Part shown: one piece after another, positions 1-9,700 of the stretch
How positions within the stretch are numbered: the first letter of the stretch is position 1
Layout of the letters: each line of letters begins with the position of its first letter
Source of the DNA: Opitutus sp.
Lineage (GTDB): Bacteria > Verrucomicrobiota > Verrucomicrobiae > Opitutales > Opitutaceae
DNA length: 64,000 nucleotides
Assembly (NCBI GenBank): GCA_009695065.1
Contig: SIBR01000001.1
Location: 124,001 to 188,000, forward strand
Direction of reading: 5' to 3'
The notes under the pieces: generated by a model
The model's database searches: none
Seen by the model: only the letters and a program-made list of their open reading frames with translations
Told to the model about the DNA's origin: nothing
Made by a program: the position numbers and the translations under genes

Positions 1-1535
1 GGCGCACCGTCGTACACCACGATCCGCGTCAGAGCCGGAAGCGACGCACGATCGCGTTCGACGCCCACGCAGTGCAAGGCCACCTCGCGCAGATTCGCGT
101 CCGGGTGGTCGAGCGCGGCACGCACCGCCGCCCGCGCCTCGGCGGTGCCGATGCGGGAAAGAACATAGACGGCTTCCCGGCGCGACCGGGAGGCGTCCGC
201 CGCATTTCCCCGCACCAGCGATGCGAGCGGAGCGACGGCGGCGTTCCCGCGCTTGACGAGTTCCTCCACGGCACGCGCACCGACCTTCGGATTTGGCCCG
301 GTCAACAATCCCACCAGCTGCCCGGGGGGCAACGTGCCCCACGCAAGCTGGTTGCCCCACGGATCGTCGCTCCGCGGTGCAGTGGCGCGACGGACGCGAT
401 AGATCGAACCCGTCACCTCCGCCTTGGCGATCTTCTGGGTGGGGCACGCGTAGTTGAACCACGAGCCCATATCGACCACGAGCACACTGCCGTCGGCATC
501 CTCGAGAACGTCGGTGGGATGGAAGTCCCAATCGGTGGTGACGATGAAATCTTTATCGACCGAACGCAGCGTCGCACCGTCGCGGATCAGCGAGTGTTGC
601 TGGATCCGCCGCACGTTGAACTGCGTCGACAGCAGCGAGCCACGGAAGCCGGGCCCGAAGTGATCCGACTCCAGCCGAACGAGACCGCAAAGCGCCGCCG
701 GATAGGCCGCGCTGAAGGCCGTGAGCGGTTGCAGCAGCGGACCGGTACGGGGAAATTCCGCGAGCGTCGGTTCGTCATGCCGCGGATAAACGCCCCCTTC
801 GACATAGTGGAGCAGCATATCGCCGGGATATTGGTCCGCCGTGCCGATGAGATCGCCGGTCTCGGTGAACGCCAGTTCCACGGGGTTGTCGAAACCGCCG
901 CCCGCGACGCGTTCGAGCCCCGTGCCATCGTGCCGGCAACGCCACACGAGCGAAGCGAGGCCTTCCAGATGCTGGCCTTCGCGCGTGTCGATCCGATAAC
1001 CGTGACGCCCCTGGGTCCAGTAGAGCCAGCCGTCGGGTCCGGCAAACGGCCCGTGGATGTCGCAGCCGTTGCCGGTGAAACCGAAACGGCCGACGAGTTC
1101 CTCGCGCCGGTCGGCAACGCCGTCGCCATCGGTGTCGGTGAGTTTCCAAATCGCCGGGTGCGACGCCACATAGACCGCGCCATCGCGCCACAACACGCCC
1201 TGCGGAAAAATCAACTGGTCGGCGAAGACCGTGCGCTTGTCGAATTTGCCGTCGCCGTTCGTGTCCTCCAGCATGACGATCCGGCCGAGTTTCAGCGGTA
1301 CGATCTCGGGGCCGGGCAGATTCTTTCCCGTGCCCTCGGCGACAAAGAGCCGGCCGCGATCGTCGAAGCACGCGAAAAGCGGATACTTCACCAGCGGATC
1401 GGCCGCCACCTGCTCGACCACGACACCGTCGGCGGTGCGAAACGCATCGGCGCAACGACCGGGTGAAAGGCCAAGGCCCGCGGCCAGGCCAAGGGCAAAC
1501 CCGCGAAGGGGTGTTTGGAAGAGCAGCGAAGTCAT
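1..1535 (-). CDS. PVC-type membrane-bound dehydrogenase with HEAT repeats (3' end cut by the window)
   Basis: The gene is open from an ATG at 1535 to the window edge (about 511 residues) with no stop, so the C-terminus is missing. A signal peptide of about 29 residues (MTSLLFQTPLRG..., ending near GRCADAF) precedes a six-bladed glucose/sorbosone-dehydrogenase-like propeller. Motifs such as GPFAGPDGWLYWTQGRHG and VLEDADGSVLVVDMG are typical of the PVC 'membrane-bound dehydrogenase' family. From about residue 405, alpha-helical HEAT repeats begin (REAVYVLSRIGTAEARAAV, then LDHPDANLREVALHCVG). Family members often carry a C-terminal c-type heme domain; I saw no CxxCH in the visible part, and that domain would lie outside. 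It probably acts in the periplasm in carbohydrate oxidation, but the substrate is unknown. The ThuA-like gene lies upstream in the same direction, a frequent partner in this phylum. Confidence 0.8.
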   Translation of the reverse strand, partial: MTSLLFQTPLRGFALGLAAGLGLSPGRCADAFRTADGVVVEQVAADPLVKYPLFACFDDRGRLFVAEGTGKNLPGPEIVPLKLGRIVMLEDTNGDGKFDKRTVFADQLIFPQGVLWRDGAVYVASHPAIWKLTDTDGDGVADRREELVGRFGFTGNGCDIHGPFAGPDGWLYWTQGRHGYRIDTREGQHLEGLASLVWRCRHDGTGLERVAGGGFDNPVELAFTETGDLIGTADQYPGDMLLHYVEGGVYPRHDEPTLAEFPRTGPLLQPLTAFSAAYPAALCGLVRLESDHFGPGFRGSLLSTQFNVRRIQQHSLIRDGATLRSVDKDFIVTTDWDFHPTDVLEDADGSVLVVDMGSWFNYACPTQKIAKAEVTGSIYRVRRATAPRSDDPWGNQLAWGTLPPGQLVGLLTGPNPKVGARAVEELVKRGNAAVAPLASLVRGNAADASRSRREAVYVLSRIGTAEARAAVRAALDHPDANLREVALHCVGVERDRASLPALTRIVVYDGA

Positions 1536-1746
1536 CGGGGAATCAAGCGGAGAGCGTGGCGCGGGACAGAGAGGCCCTGGATTCCGATTGCCACCGACTG
1601 GCACGGCAGGTCGCCGGGCCGTCGTCAGCAAAGGGACGGACATATCCCTCGTAAGAAAATCGCGCGGATCGCAAGCCGATATCGACCGCACCGGAGCATT
1701 CGCCGGGCGATTGAACCGCTCCCCTCGAACGCTAACTGCCCGCCGA

Positions 1747-2538
1747 CTACCGATCGACCGCCCACGCCACGCTGTTGACGAGCAGCCGGCGGAACTCGGC
1801 GTTCTTGAAATCCTCGGCATCGCCGAGTGACGTGTAGAAAATCCGTGCGTCGCGCGGTCCGTAGCGCCGGGTCCAGGCCACCGGCTCGGACTTCAGTTCG
1901 ATCTTCTGGCCGACCGCAACGGGCGTCGTGCCGACCAACAGGGGCATGGCGTCCGGCACCAGCGGGCTGACGATGTAAAGGGGACAGTGACCAACCAGCT
2001 TGGCCAAATCGAGCCCCTGTGCGATGGAATGGGCCGCCGCACCCGCCGCGAACGCGACCGCGGTCGTCTTATTGTTGCGATAGTAAGTCGTGTAGTGGCC
2101 CCCCAGCACTTCGGGATCGAATCCTTCCCACGTGGCGAGTTCCGGATCGGGAAGCTTCTCGTTGCGGGCGAGCGCGAACGCGTGGCAGGCCGTCCGGATG
2201 CCAATCAGCGGCTTGCCGGCGGCAAGGTGAGCCCGCACCGCGTCGAGTTGCTCCTTCGGCGGAAAGCGGCGCCGCACGCTGAGGAAGAGGACGTCGGCAT
2301 CCTTGAGCGCGGTCACCAGGCCCGGGAAGTGATGCTTGTTCTGCGGGTCCGCGGTGACGATCGTGACCCGATAACCGCGCGGCTTGAGTTCCTTTTCGGC
2401 GAAAACCGGCAGCGACTCCCACGTGTGATACTCCTCTTCACCGATCATGAAGACGACATGAGTCGGAGCGGCGGACAGCGCCGCTCCGCGACCCGATACA
2501 ATCAGCAGCGCAGTCAGGAGGAGGAGGCGTGAGAGCAT
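1747..2538 (-). CDS. Secreted ThuA-like domain protein (trehalose-utilisation family)
   Basis: This 263-residue protein begins with a signal peptide (MLSRLLLLTALLIVSGRG, cleavage near LSAAP). The ATG at 2538 was chosen over longer in-frame extensions because it starts the signal peptide and because the extension would overlap the neighbouring gene. The body is a class I glutamine-amidotransferase-like fold of the ThuA family: VFMIGEEEYHTWESLP near residue 30, a VLFLSVRRR strand, and GKPLIGIRTACHAF around residue 110. ThuA proteins are linked to sugar or trehalose use in rhizobia, and in PVC bacteria they are often secreted and found beside membrane-bound dehydrogenases, as here. The biochemical reaction is not established. 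The gene is co-directional with the dehydrogenase gene, with about 210 bp between them. Confidence 0.82.
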   Translation of the reverse strand: MLSRLLLLTALLIVSGRGAALSAAPTHVVFMIGEEEYHTWESLPVFAEKELKPRGYRVTIVTADPQNKHHFPGLVTALKDADVLFLSVRRRFPPKEQLDAVRAHLAAGKPLIGIRTACHAFALARNEKLPDPELATWEGFDPEVLGGHYTTYYRNNKTTAVAFAAGAAAHSIAQGLDLAKLVGHCPLYIVSPLVPDAMPLLVGTTPVAVGQKIELKSEPVAWTRRYGPRDARIFYTSLGDAEDFKNAEFRRLLVNSVAWAVDR

Positions 2539-2638
2539 GAGGCAGAGGATTGAATCGAGGGATCGAGCACCACTCGTTGGAGCCGCTTGTTGAACCGAAA
2601 GCGGCGGGTATGCGGGTGAGCCCGAATATGCGCCACGA

Positions 2639-4138
2639 CTACAACCGCTGCAAGAAGTCCAGGGCCTTGGCTTCGAAGATCGCCTGCCATTCCGGCGCCA
2701 GCAGGCAATTGCTGTCCTCCAGCGCGTGGCCCACATTTCTGAGCTGCTCGGCGGTCGCGGCGTAGTGGATGTAGCCGTTGGAGTAACCCGCCACAAAAGT
2801 CAGCTCATGCGGCGAGGCCTTCTTGATGTTCAGCCCGATCCGCACCGTCAGCTCTCCCGGAAAAGTAACCAAGCGGAAGTCACCGATCCGGATCCCCATC
2901 ACCTCCACTTCCATTGTTTTTCCCGCCGCCTGGTTGGTCGCCTGATTCGTCTTCAACAATGCCAGGTTGGTCTGGAGCCTCACCAATCCCTCCATGATGT
3001 AGATGTTGGCGGTGTAATCCTGCATGCGTTTGCGATTATCGGCATCAAGAGTGAGCAGGTCGCTTCGCCCCATCGCCTTTTCCCGCAGGTAGCGCTGGGC
3101 ATCGCCGAGGGGAAACTCGCTGGAGTAATTGTACCGCATGACCATCGGGAGGTAGGTCTTCAGATTCAGCGGCGTCCCCTTCAAGGACTGCAGCAACCGG
3201 ACCTGTTCTGCCTGCAACTCGGCGATGACATGGGCGTTGTTCGCGCGGGGCAGCGCCAGGGTCTCGTTGATCACGTTGAACACCCCGCTCTCCTGCGTCT
3301 GGATCTTCTTCACGGCCCGCAGGGTGCTCAGGCCCAGCCGGTTTCCCAGCGGCTCGGGATCCCGCAGGACGGTGTAGTCCTTGTAGAGGATCGGAGCGAC
3401 ATCACCGGCGCAGCCCTGCACAAAAAGCGCGACCGCGCCATTTCCGAGATTCTCCTCGATGACCTTCGCGGCAAATCCGTTGACGTCCGCCGAATTCGCC
3501 CCGTGCGGCGACGAAAGGTTGGGATGCATCGCAAAATTGAAGAGCACCGCCAGGGGCTGGCCGTTTTTCCGATCCAGCCGGATCACCCCGATCTCCGGAT
3601 CGACCGGGCCGACGCCCGCGATCTCGCTGTCGGCGGGCAGCGCATAAGCGTGGCGCAGATCGGCCTCCCGCCCGTTCTTCAAACGGACGCGCCGGTTCTC
3701 CATGATCTTGTCCTCGTGTCCCGCGCCTGCGCCGACAGAGACCGGGACCATGTTGGCCCAGGCCTCCTTCACCGCCCGGATCGTGCGCTGCTCGATATCC
3801 GCGCAGATCGAGCCGTGGCGATGGGTGGCATTGAACATGATATTCTTCGGGAGAATCTTCAGGTCCTGCTGCAACTGGGCCCGAACATTGCCGATGTAGT
3901 CATTTCGGATCGATCCGATCTCGGCCACGGCGACGGCATCGACCGAAACGATCACCGCCCGCGTGGTCTCATTGCCGATCACCAGAGCCGTCACATACCA
4001 CGGCTCGTTCGCCAGGGGCACCCCGGGAACGGTGATGTCCACTTTCGCGACCCCGGCCCAGAGTTGGGAGGCGGCCGCGGCCGCCGGCAGCCGGGGCGCC
4101 AGCAAGGCGACAGTCACGATCGCGGTGGTGCGGCGCAT
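2639..4138 (-). CDS. Neutral/alkaline ceramidase-like secreted protein, copy 1
   Basis: A 499-residue exported protein. The ATG at 4138 starts a signal peptide (MRRTTAIVTVALLAPRLPAA), so the longer upstream open frame is not used. The mature part has the neutral/non-lysosomal ceramidase layout: LWAGVAKVDIT at the start, FNATHRHG (His106, His108), NFAMHP (His205), QGCAGDVAP near 241, VTFPGELT, and AGYSNGYIHY. These match the places where bacterial ceramidases carry zinc-binding His, Glu and Tyr residues. Family members hydrolyse N-acyl sphingosines, but PVC paralogues are numerous and mostly unstudied, so ceramide as substrate is only a possibility. A strongly similar copy lies immediately upstream on the same strand. 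At the zinc motif this copy has H-R-H and the other has H-C-H. Confidence 0.75.
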   Translation of the reverse strand: MRRTTAIVTVALLAPRLPAAAAASQLWAGVAKVDITVPGVPLANEPWYVTALVIGNETTRAVIVSVDAVAVAEIGSIRNDYIGNVRAQLQQDLKILPKNIMFNATHRHGSICADIEQRTIRAVKEAWANMVPVSVGAGAGHEDKIMENRRVRLKNGREADLRHAYALPADSEIAGVGPVDPEIGVIRLDRKNGQPLAVLFNFAMHPNLSSPHGANSADVNGFAAKVIEENLGNGAVALFVQGCAGDVAPILYKDYTVLRDPEPLGNRLGLSTLRAVKKIQTQESGVFNVINETLALPRANNAHVIAELQAEQVRLLQSLKGTPLNLKTYLPMVMRYNYSSEFPLGDAQRYLREKAMGRSDLLTLDADNRKRMQDYTANIYIMEGLVRLQTNLALLKTNQATNQAAGKTMEVEVMGIRIGDFRLVTFPGELTVRIGLNIKKASPHELTFVAGYSNGYIHYAATAEQLRNVGHALEDSNCLLAPEWQAIFEAKALDFLQRL

Positions 4139-4614
4139 CAATCCAAGGATCCGCCGGGAATTCCCCAACCAAAGCGACTGAACGAACCTGCGCGAACGGA
4201 GTGTTTTTATAAAATTGGTGCCCGTGGGGGCCGACGCACCGAAGATCACTTTCACGTGGTGGATGACCTCAGTTCGGAACGTTTTCAAATCCGAGGCGCA
4301 TCGAAACGCGAATCGTCATCAGCGGCGACGGGGAACGTCACGGGGGTTGATTGATTTCATGCGCGGGTGCGATCCATGCAGCAAGAATCGACCAACGCCA
4401 GCGCTCGGTAGACCTGGCCTCCCGTTACGCAAAACCGCACTAGGGCATCGCCAGCACCCACCCGTTCGCGGCGAAGGGAAAATTGGCGCGGCCTGGAACG
4501 TGCGGTCTCGGCCCGTCGCCCTGCCACCGCGCGGGCAACCTTCAGCAGCGCTCCGAAGCCCCACGCCGCACCGGTCGGTTCGCCGGCCGGGCGATGCGCG
4601 CTGCCGGGCCGGGC
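4139..4614. other. Intergenic region between the two ceramidase-like genes
   Basis: This 476 bp gap separates the start of copy 1 from the stop of copy 2. I see no convincing gene in it. An AT-rich patch on the minus strand near 4203-4212 (TTTTATAAAAAC) is the only promoter-like -10 candidate ahead of copy 1, and no good -35 partner is visible. The half nearest copy 2 is very GC-rich, with several overlapping GGCCGG/CCGGCC short repeats but no clean terminator stem followed by a T-run. The gap suggests that the two paralogues are transcribed separately or from a processed transcript. Confidence 0.4.
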
Positions 4615-6180
4615 CTAAAGCCGCTTCAAGATGTCGAGGGCTTTCGCTTCGTAAAGCGCCTGCCACTCCGGCGCCAGCAGGCAGTCGCTGTCCTCCTGCG
4701 CGTTGCCCACGTTCTTGAGCTGCTCGGCGGTCGGAGAATAGTAAATGTACCCGTTCGAATACCCGGCCACAAAGGTGAGCTTGTGCGGCGAGGCCTTTTT
4801 AAGATTGAGCCCGATTTGCACGGTCAATTCGCCGGGAAAGGTCACCACGCGAAAATCGCCCACCCGGATTCCCATGACTTCCACCTCGATGGTCTTTCCC
4901 GCCGCCTGATTCCGCGCTTGATGTTTCGTCAGCAGCGCCAGGTTCGTCTGGAGCCGCGTCAGCTCCTCCATGATATAGATATTCCGCGTGTATTCCTCGA
5001 TCCGTTTGCGGTTTTCGGCGTCCAGCGTGATCATGTCGATCCGGCCGATCATCTTGTCGTGCATATACCGGTAGGCGTGCGACGAGGGAAAATCCTTGGA
5101 GTTGTTGTACCGCACCACCAGGGGAACATACATCTTGAGGTTGAGGTAGGTGCCCCTGAGGGATCGGACCAGTCGCAATTGCTCCGCTTCCAGCTCCTTG
5201 ATCCGCCCCGCGTTGTCAGACCTCGGGAGTGAAAGGGTCTCGTTGATCACCTTGAAAGCAGTGGTCTCCGCGGTCTCGATTTTTTGCACCGCCCGCATCG
5301 TGCTAAGACCGAGCATATTGCCCAACGGTTCGGCATCCCGGGGAATGGCGTCCTCCCGATACAAAAACGGGTTGATGTCGCCGCCGCAGCCCTGCACGAA
5401 AAGCGCGATGGCGCCATGGCCGAGATTTTCCTCGATCACCTTGCTCGCAAATCCCGTGACGTCCGCCGAATTTCCGCCATTCGGCACCGACTGGATCGGA
5501 TGCATGGCAAAATTATAAAGCACGGCCAGCGTCCCACCGCTCTTCCGGTCCAGTCGCAACACCCCGATTTGCGGATCGACCGGTCCGACGGAAGCAACTT
5601 CCTGGTCGGCGGGAAACGAATACGCCTGCCGGACATCGGCATCGCGTCCGTTCTTCAATTTGACCCGCCGGTTTTCCATGACCCGGTTTTCGAAGCCGGT
5701 TCCGACCCCGACCGTGACCGGCACCACCTTCGACCACGCTTCCTTGACGGCTTGGACCGTGCGCTCCTCGACGTCTCTGCACGGCACCCCGTGGCAGTGA
5801 CTGGCGTTAAACATGACGTTCGCCGGCACGACCTTGAGCTCCTTCTGGAGCCGTGCCCGGACATTGCCGACGTAGTCGTTGCGGATACTGCCGATTTCGG
5901 CCACTGCGACGGCGTCGACCGTGATGATCACTGCCCGCGTCGTTTCGTTGCCGATCACCAGGGCCTTCACAAAAAGCGGATCGTTGACCAAGCCCACTTC
6001 CCGGTTGGTGATGTCCACCTTGGCCGCGCCCGCCCAGAGATGACTGTCGGCCGCGATGGTGGCTGGAGTCGCCCCCAGCACCACGAGGGAAAGTAAGATT
6101 CCGAACCTTCGGCGGACCGGCTGAAGCGCCGTGGCGGACGACTGCGCGTGCTGGCACCATTTTGACGAGTTGGTTTTCAT
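4615..6180 (-). CDS. Neutral/alkaline ceramidase-like secreted protein, copy 2
   Basis: A 521-residue paralogue of the downstream gene, collinear through the whole mature region. The start at 6180 (MKTNSSKWC...) gives a long basic n-region followed by RRRFGILLSLVVLG and an ATIAA cleavage site; an ATG eight codons further upstream is also possible. The RRRFG stretch makes Tat export conceivable. Conserved points are LWAGAAKVDIT, FNASHCHG, NFAMHP, QGCGGDINP, VTFPGELT and AGYSNGYIYY. The second position of the zinc motif is Cys here (H-C-H), where copy 1 has Arg. The pair looks like a local tandem duplication in which both copies stayed intact, suggesting that each has a role. The enzymatic substrate (ceramide or another N-acylated or esterified lipid) cannot be read from sequence. 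Confidence 0.75.
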   Translation of the reverse strand: MKTNSSKWCQHAQSSATALQPVRRRFGILLSLVVLGATPATIAADSHLWAGAAKVDITNREVGLVNDPLFVKALVIGNETTRAVIITVDAVAVAEIGSIRNDYVGNVRARLQKELKVVPANVMFNASHCHGVPCRDVEERTVQAVKEAWSKVVPVTVGVGTGFENRVMENRRVKLKNGRDADVRQAYSFPADQEVASVGPVDPQIGVLRLDRKSGGTLAVLYNFAMHPIQSVPNGGNSADVTGFASKVIEENLGHGAIALFVQGCGGDINPFLYREDAIPRDAEPLGNMLGLSTMRAVQKIETAETTAFKVINETLSLPRSDNAGRIKELEAEQLRLVRSLRGTYLNLKMYVPLVVRYNNSKDFPSSHAYRYMHDKMIGRIDMITLDAENRKRIEEYTRNIYIMEELTRLQTNLALLTKHQARNQAAGKTIEVEVMGIRVGDFRVVTFPGELTVQIGLNLKKASPHKLTFVAGYSNGYIYYSPTAEQLKNVGNAQEDSDCLLAPEWQALYEAKALDILKRL

Positions 6181-6749
6181 TGGGTAGGGGTGGGCAGAAT
6201 TCAAAAGGTCAAACGTGGTTCACGCGCAACGTCGATCGAAGTGACGCGAGATAAATTTACTCAAGATTTTGGGGGACTTAATCGAATATCGCTCCACCCG
6301 GTTAGCGGACGCAGGCGAGTCCTGATTATACCGGGCCCGGACGGTCGCGACCGCACGTCTTCGCCCAACACGATTCGTCATAACCGGATTTGTCGGACGA
6401 GGCCGGCAACCTCATTGATTTCATTTTTTCGATCAAAACCTCCACGCCGTTTCCGCGCAGACCAGCCGGCCTTTCACGATTGTGTAGATTGGAATCGAAT
6501 AATCCCCGGCAGAAGCCCGCGCCGCGATTCTCCTTGTTGATGGTCCAAAGCGGGCGGTCGTCGCGAGGCTTTTGGACGCCTCCGAGCTCCGCCGGGTGCC
6601 AAGGCCACCGGATGGCCGGCCCCCCGCAGATCCCATGGAGCGGCAATGAGCTTTAGCCAGATACATCCAAGCGTGAACGAATTTTTCCCAGCGCCGGAAC
6701 GATATCCCGACCGGGTGCAGCCGGCGGCTCCGCCGGCTGCACGCCAAGG
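6181..6749. other. Intergenic region between ceramidase-like copy 2 and the TonB receptor
   Basis: This 569 bp stretch precedes copy 2 (minus strand) and follows the TonB receptor gene. Short open frames occur on both strands but none shows a recognisable family or start context, so I treat it as non-coding. The copy 2 promoter should lie in the lower half, where base composition falls (AT-rich run at 6241-6290 and again near 6411-6440). The other end holds the perfect palindrome described separately at 6715-6742. Confidence 0.4.
6715..6742. terminator. Perfect 13-bp inverted repeat downstream of the TonB receptor gene
   Basis: The arms GTGCAGCCGGCGG and CCGCCGGCTGCAC are exact complements separated by only two bases. 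The palindrome starts 8 bp beyond the receptor stop codon. Its position and symmetry suggest a transcript-end hairpin or an RNA-stabilising structure. On the minus strand no T-run follows, so it is not a canonical intrinsic terminator; a Rho-dependent end with a protective stem, or a repeat-family element, are alternatives. Confidence 0.5.
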
Positions 6750-9700
6750 TTAGTAGCGCCAGTTGATGCCACCGAGCAACTGGGGACCCGTGCGAAAATT
6801 CCGGCCACGACGGCCGCCCTCGAATTCCTGAGCAAGTTCCTGCTCGTCGAAGATATTCCACATATCCAAATAGAATGAGAAGTTCTTGTTAATCTCATAG
6901 ACGGTTTTGATATCGGAGATTCCCGTGGCCATCCGGTATTGAAGGCGGGCTTGGCTGCTCGACACACTGACCAGCCGGCGGCCCACGTAGTTATACTGAA
7001 AGCGTATCGTGAGGGGAAAGCGGATGTAGGAGATGCCGGCATTACCGGTTTCGGGGATAAACCCGGCGACCTTGGTGGTGGCGACCGTGCCGAAGTAATC
7101 TGTCTGCGTCTCGTTCCGGGAGTAATTGGCATAGACGCCAAACCCCTTCCATATTCCCGGCAGGAATGTGAACTGCTGTTGGTAGGCCAGTTCGAATCCC
7201 CGGACGCGCGCCGAACCGCCATTCAATTGAGAAGTATAGGTGTAGCCAAGATACTGGCCATAGTCACCACCCTGATCCTGGATGATGGAGCCCGAAAGGG
7301 TGTAGATGAATTGCTTGATCTCCTTCAGGAAGACGCCGGCTGAAAATACACCGACCGGCTCAAAATAATATTCCACCCCGACGTCGAAGTTATTGGCGGT
7401 TTGCGGCTTCAAGCTGGGATTGCTGATCACCAAAGTGCGTTTGATGTTGTCGACCGTCGTATTGGGAATCAGCTGGCCGACCGATGGCCGACCGATGTTC
7501 GTGGCGTAACTGGCCCGGATGAGCAGCCCGTTAGCCATGGCATACTTAAGATGTAGTCCCGGAAACACCTGGCGGTACTCGCCCTTCGCCCGCTGGCGTC
7601 CGCTGTATTGGGCCGTCGTACGGCGAATGATTTCCGCGGGAGTCAGGGGGCCAACAAATGCGGCCCGCAGGGCGACCTCGGCAGGGGTCACTTCGTTCTT
7701 GGCGCCCTCGCCATTCGTCTTGGTCTGTTCCACTCGCAGGCCGCCTGTGACCTGTAATTTGCCGAGTTCGATATTGCCCATGATGTAGGCGGCATTGATC
7801 GACTCTTCGAACTTCATCCGATTGGCCAGGGCTGTTCTCGTCCGCAGATCGACGTCCTCGACGAACAGGGAGGGATTGTCACGCACCGCGGTCTCCAAGC
7901 TCGGTCCAGGCTTGTAACTTCCGCCCGGATTCCAGCCCCAGGTCGCCCAATTCAGAACCGGGAGAAGCGGATATTTACCCAAACCGCCCCAACGCCGGAT
8001 GTCCGGGTTGACGAACTGCGCAAGATTGTCGTCGTTGAGCCCGGTCGCTGAATTCAACCCGGTGACACCGTCACGGCCCACATAGTCCCAGCGGAACTGA
8101 TCGGCGAACAGATCGCGGTTTTGTTTGCGGACGCGCAAACCCGCCTTGATCCAGGTCGGCACGACGGTTTCGAAACTTTGCTTGAGATTTACCGCCCCGC
8201 CCACGAATGCATCCTTGCCCTGGGCAATCCGCAGATCCCGCCGGGCGGTGCTGTAACTGTTGGGATTCTTGATGTCGGGCCCGCCCGTTTGCGTGAGCGT
8301 GGGAAAGTTCGGATCGGAGGTATCCTCGATGCGCAGGCCGATTCCCCGCGCGATGATGTTGGTCTGATCGTTGTGGGGGTAGTTCGTGGTCGAGACCGAG
8401 CGATAGACGTTATAATCCACGTCAAGCCCCTTGAATTTATGCACCGCGCCGATTTCACCGTGAACTCCCTCGACGTGCTTCCATTCGAAGGAGCTGTTGG
8501 CCGTGACCGTGCTGGCGGCGATCGGCCGCCACTCGGTCATCGTTTTTGTATAACCCGGAACGACGCCACCTGACCCGGTCAGGTTGCCGGCGGCGTCCAC
8601 CGTCGCGACGCCTTCGGCGGTGGCGTAATCGATGTAGTGGTTGAAGGACGGTTCCATCATGCGATTGCGGGTGATGTTTCCGTAAAACCGCGTGTTCTCG
8701 CTCAACTTGTAGTCCAGTTTCAAGCCCCCACCCCACCGGGTCTGCTTGTGATAGTAATCCTCGGTGCCAAATCGGTAAGTGAAGGCAGGGTCCGCGAGTT
8801 TATTCTCGTAAGCCCGGCTGGTCGCGGGCGTCGGCGAATAATGGGAGCGATTGCCGTAGTTGAAAGTCACCCCGAATTTTTCTCCGAAGACTTCCGAGTA
8901 CGAAACGGCATAGGCCCGCTTCGGCGGTTGGCCGAAACCCGGTTGAATCCGGTAGATCGCCCCCAACTGGCCGCCGAGCCGGCGGCCTTTGCTATCGAGG
9001 GCACTCTTCGAGACCATGTTGACCGCGCCACCGATCGAGTCCGCATCCATGTCCGGCGTCGGCGACTTGATCACTTCGATCCGACCGATCGAGTCGGCGC
9101 CGATCTGGGTGAATTGAAACTCCCGCGACGACCCCGCCGACGCGGCATTGGCGACCCGGTTTCCATCGAGCGTGATCGAATTCAAATTGTAATCCAGCCC
9201 ACGGATCCGCACATAGCGGATGGCGCTGCCATCCGTTTCACCCTGAACGCCCGGGAGGCGGGCCAGCAGGTCGGCCGGATTTGCCCCAAGACTGCCAAAG
9301 GCGTCCGTGGAGACGACATTCTTCACCCCCGTGGATTGGCGCTGGATGGTGATTGCCAGGGCATTACCCTCTCGCTCGCCGGCGACGACAAATTTGCTCA
9401 GGGTATAAATATTGGCGGTCAAACCGGCGTCGCGACGACTGGTGCTCCCCGCCGCAACGTCGATCGGGAGATCCATGCTATCGAGGCCGGTGTAGGAGAT
9501 CGTCACCGCGATCCTCCCGGCGGAAACGTCGAAGAAGCGATAGGCTCCCTCCTTGTCGGTAAACGTCTCGCGGCCCGATCCCTGCAGGACAACCCGGGCG
9601 CCTTCGAGCGCGCGCCCCGTGGCCGCGTTGGTCACAATGCCCGTGACCGTGCCTTGGGCCACCGCCCGCTGGGATGACGCACCCGTTTCCGCCGCATGCA

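Noticed and set aside
2726..4354. A 542-codon plus-strand open frame opposite ceramidase-like copy 1
   Set aside because: The minus-strand frame has a signal peptide and family motifs; the plus frame is a mirror effect of strong third-position GC bias.
6326..6861. Short open frames downstream of the TonB receptor, one containing YTIVKGRLVCAETAWRF
   Set aside because: No family could be recognised, the frames overlap each other or the receptor, and no start context supports them.
7190..7199. A GTTCGAATCC-like T-loop sequence resembling part of a tRNA gene
   Set aside because: It lies inside the reading frame of the TonB receptor and has no acceptor or anticodon stems around it.
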